64,000 bases of DNA from DASWIG01 sp036397835 (GTDB taxonomy: Bacteria > Acidobacteriota > Thermoanaerobaculia > Multivoradales > J023), in assembly GCA_036397835.1 (NCBI GenBank), contig DASWIG010000280.1:1-64000 (forward strand), written 5' to 3'. This document shows positions 63,658-64,000 of the stretch, one piece after another (position 1 is the first letter of the stretch; every line of letters starts with the position of its first letter). Position numbers and translations under genes: made by a program. Under the pieces are notes generated by a model. It was not told where the DNA came from, searched no databases, and saw only the letters and a list, made by a program, of their open reading frames with translations.

Positions 63658-64000
63658 TCAGTTGGAAGGGCGGGCCGCCGCCGCCGGCGGATCCGGGTAG
63701 CGGAAGATCTCGCCCTCGTAGTTGCGCAGCAGCAGGTCGTCGCCGTCGCGGCCGACCACGCTGTCGGGGAAGAGCGGGACCTTGCCGCCGCCCCCGGGCG
63801 CGTCGATCACGTACACGGGCACGGCGTAGCCGGTGGTGTGGCCGCGCAGGGCCTTGACGATCTCCAGGCCCTTGGCCACCGAGGTGCGGAAGTGAGCCGA
63901 TCCGGTGATCGGATCGCACTGGTAGAGGTAGTACGGCCGCACCCGCATCATCAGCAGGCGGTGGACGAGCGACTTCATGGTCTCGGCGTCGTCGTTGATG
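63658..64000 (-). CDS. kamA: Lysine 2,3-aminomutase family radical SAM enzyme, C-terminal part
   Basis: Only the last 114 codons lie in the window; the gene continues beyond 64000. The reading matches the C-terminal half of KamA: RLLMMRVRPYYLYQCDPITGSAHFRTSVAKGLEIVKALRGHTTGYAVPVYVIDAPGGGGKVPL and NYEGEIFRYPDP. DAPGGGGK is the family motif that helps bind PLP phosphate. The CxxxCxxC cluster-binding part is outside the window, so activity is not verified. KamA converts L-lysine to L-beta-lysine; some relatives act on EF-P lysine or glutamate, so substrate is not fixed. It heads the five-gene cluster that ends at 59326. Confidence 0.93.
   Translation of the reverse strand, partial: INDDAETMKSLVHRLLMMRVRPYYLYQCDPITGSAHFRTSVAKGLEIVKALRGHTTGYAVPVYVIDAPGGGGKVPLFPDSVVGRDGDDLLLRNYEGEIFRYPDPPAAAARPSN

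Overview
This is a GC-rich bacterial chromosome window, densely coded on both strands. The best taxonomic clue is the secreted VWA protein at 39244-41004, which looks like the 'VWFA-related Acidobacterial domain' family. Many exported proteins, SpoIIE-type phosphatases and FHA or cyclic-nucleotide-binding regulators fit as well. I infer an Acidobacteriota member, perhaps Thermoanaerobaculia-like; no rRNA gene is present to prove it. I saw no tRNA, CRISPR array, integrase or prophage.

Layout. 1-4653: signalling block (end of a SpoIIE phosphatase, a TRAFs-binding/deoxyribosyltransferase-like protein, a HAMP-SpoIIE phosphatase, a receiver-DUF4388 protein). 4767-13036: exported protein, a protein with two TonB C-terminal domains, ParA plus partner, TPR-cNMP-cNMP protein, small CBM48-like protein, M29 aminopeptidase, MogA. 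13089-17275: nrdAB, preceded by NrdR-like boxes. The NrdB has the residue pattern of class Ic (Mn/Fe, no tyrosyl radical). 17283-23835: a palindromic repeat, a secreted beta-propeller-like protein with a structured leader, a molybdopterin-oxidoreductase/pentapeptide-repeat fusion, an FHA-AAA protein and a receiver-kinase fusion. 23849-29760: 5'-damaged malic enzyme, sulfatase, membrane glycosyltransferase-like protein, then era.

28810-35157 is the conserved block phoH, pgpH, ybeY, corC-like, era, read leftwards from phoH and covering ribosome maturation and c-di-AMP turnover. 35343-44487: 3-hydroxyacyl-CoA dehydrogenase, NAD(P)HX repair, a DUF2064 protein, two small membrane proteins, secreted VWA protein, YpdA-like reductase, lysA, corA. 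44494-48600 is a tight five-gene operon: a tiny exported protein, a MotA/TolQ/ExbB channel, an actin/Hsp70-like protein, and two proteins that join a MotB/ExbD-like transmembrane anchor to a VWA domain. I read it as an ion-driven motor or energy-transducing complex with VWA outputs.

48737-57236: TPR lipoprotein, MurJ, sulfatase-fold lipoprotein, a 308-bp element with perfect 26-bp terminal inverted repeats, the RNase P RNA gene, LD-carboxypeptidase, cNMP-FHA protein, glycosyltransferase. 57554-59350: SGNH esterase and MscS. 59326-64000 (leftward): lysine 2,3-aminomutase (partial), two D-Ala-D-Ala-ligase-like ATP-grasp enzymes, a GNAT-deacetylase fusion and a second GNAT. This looks like an uncharacterised pathway for a beta-lysine-derived small peptide or amide.

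The two operons at 44494-48600 and 59326-64000 are the strongest candidates for undescribed systems.
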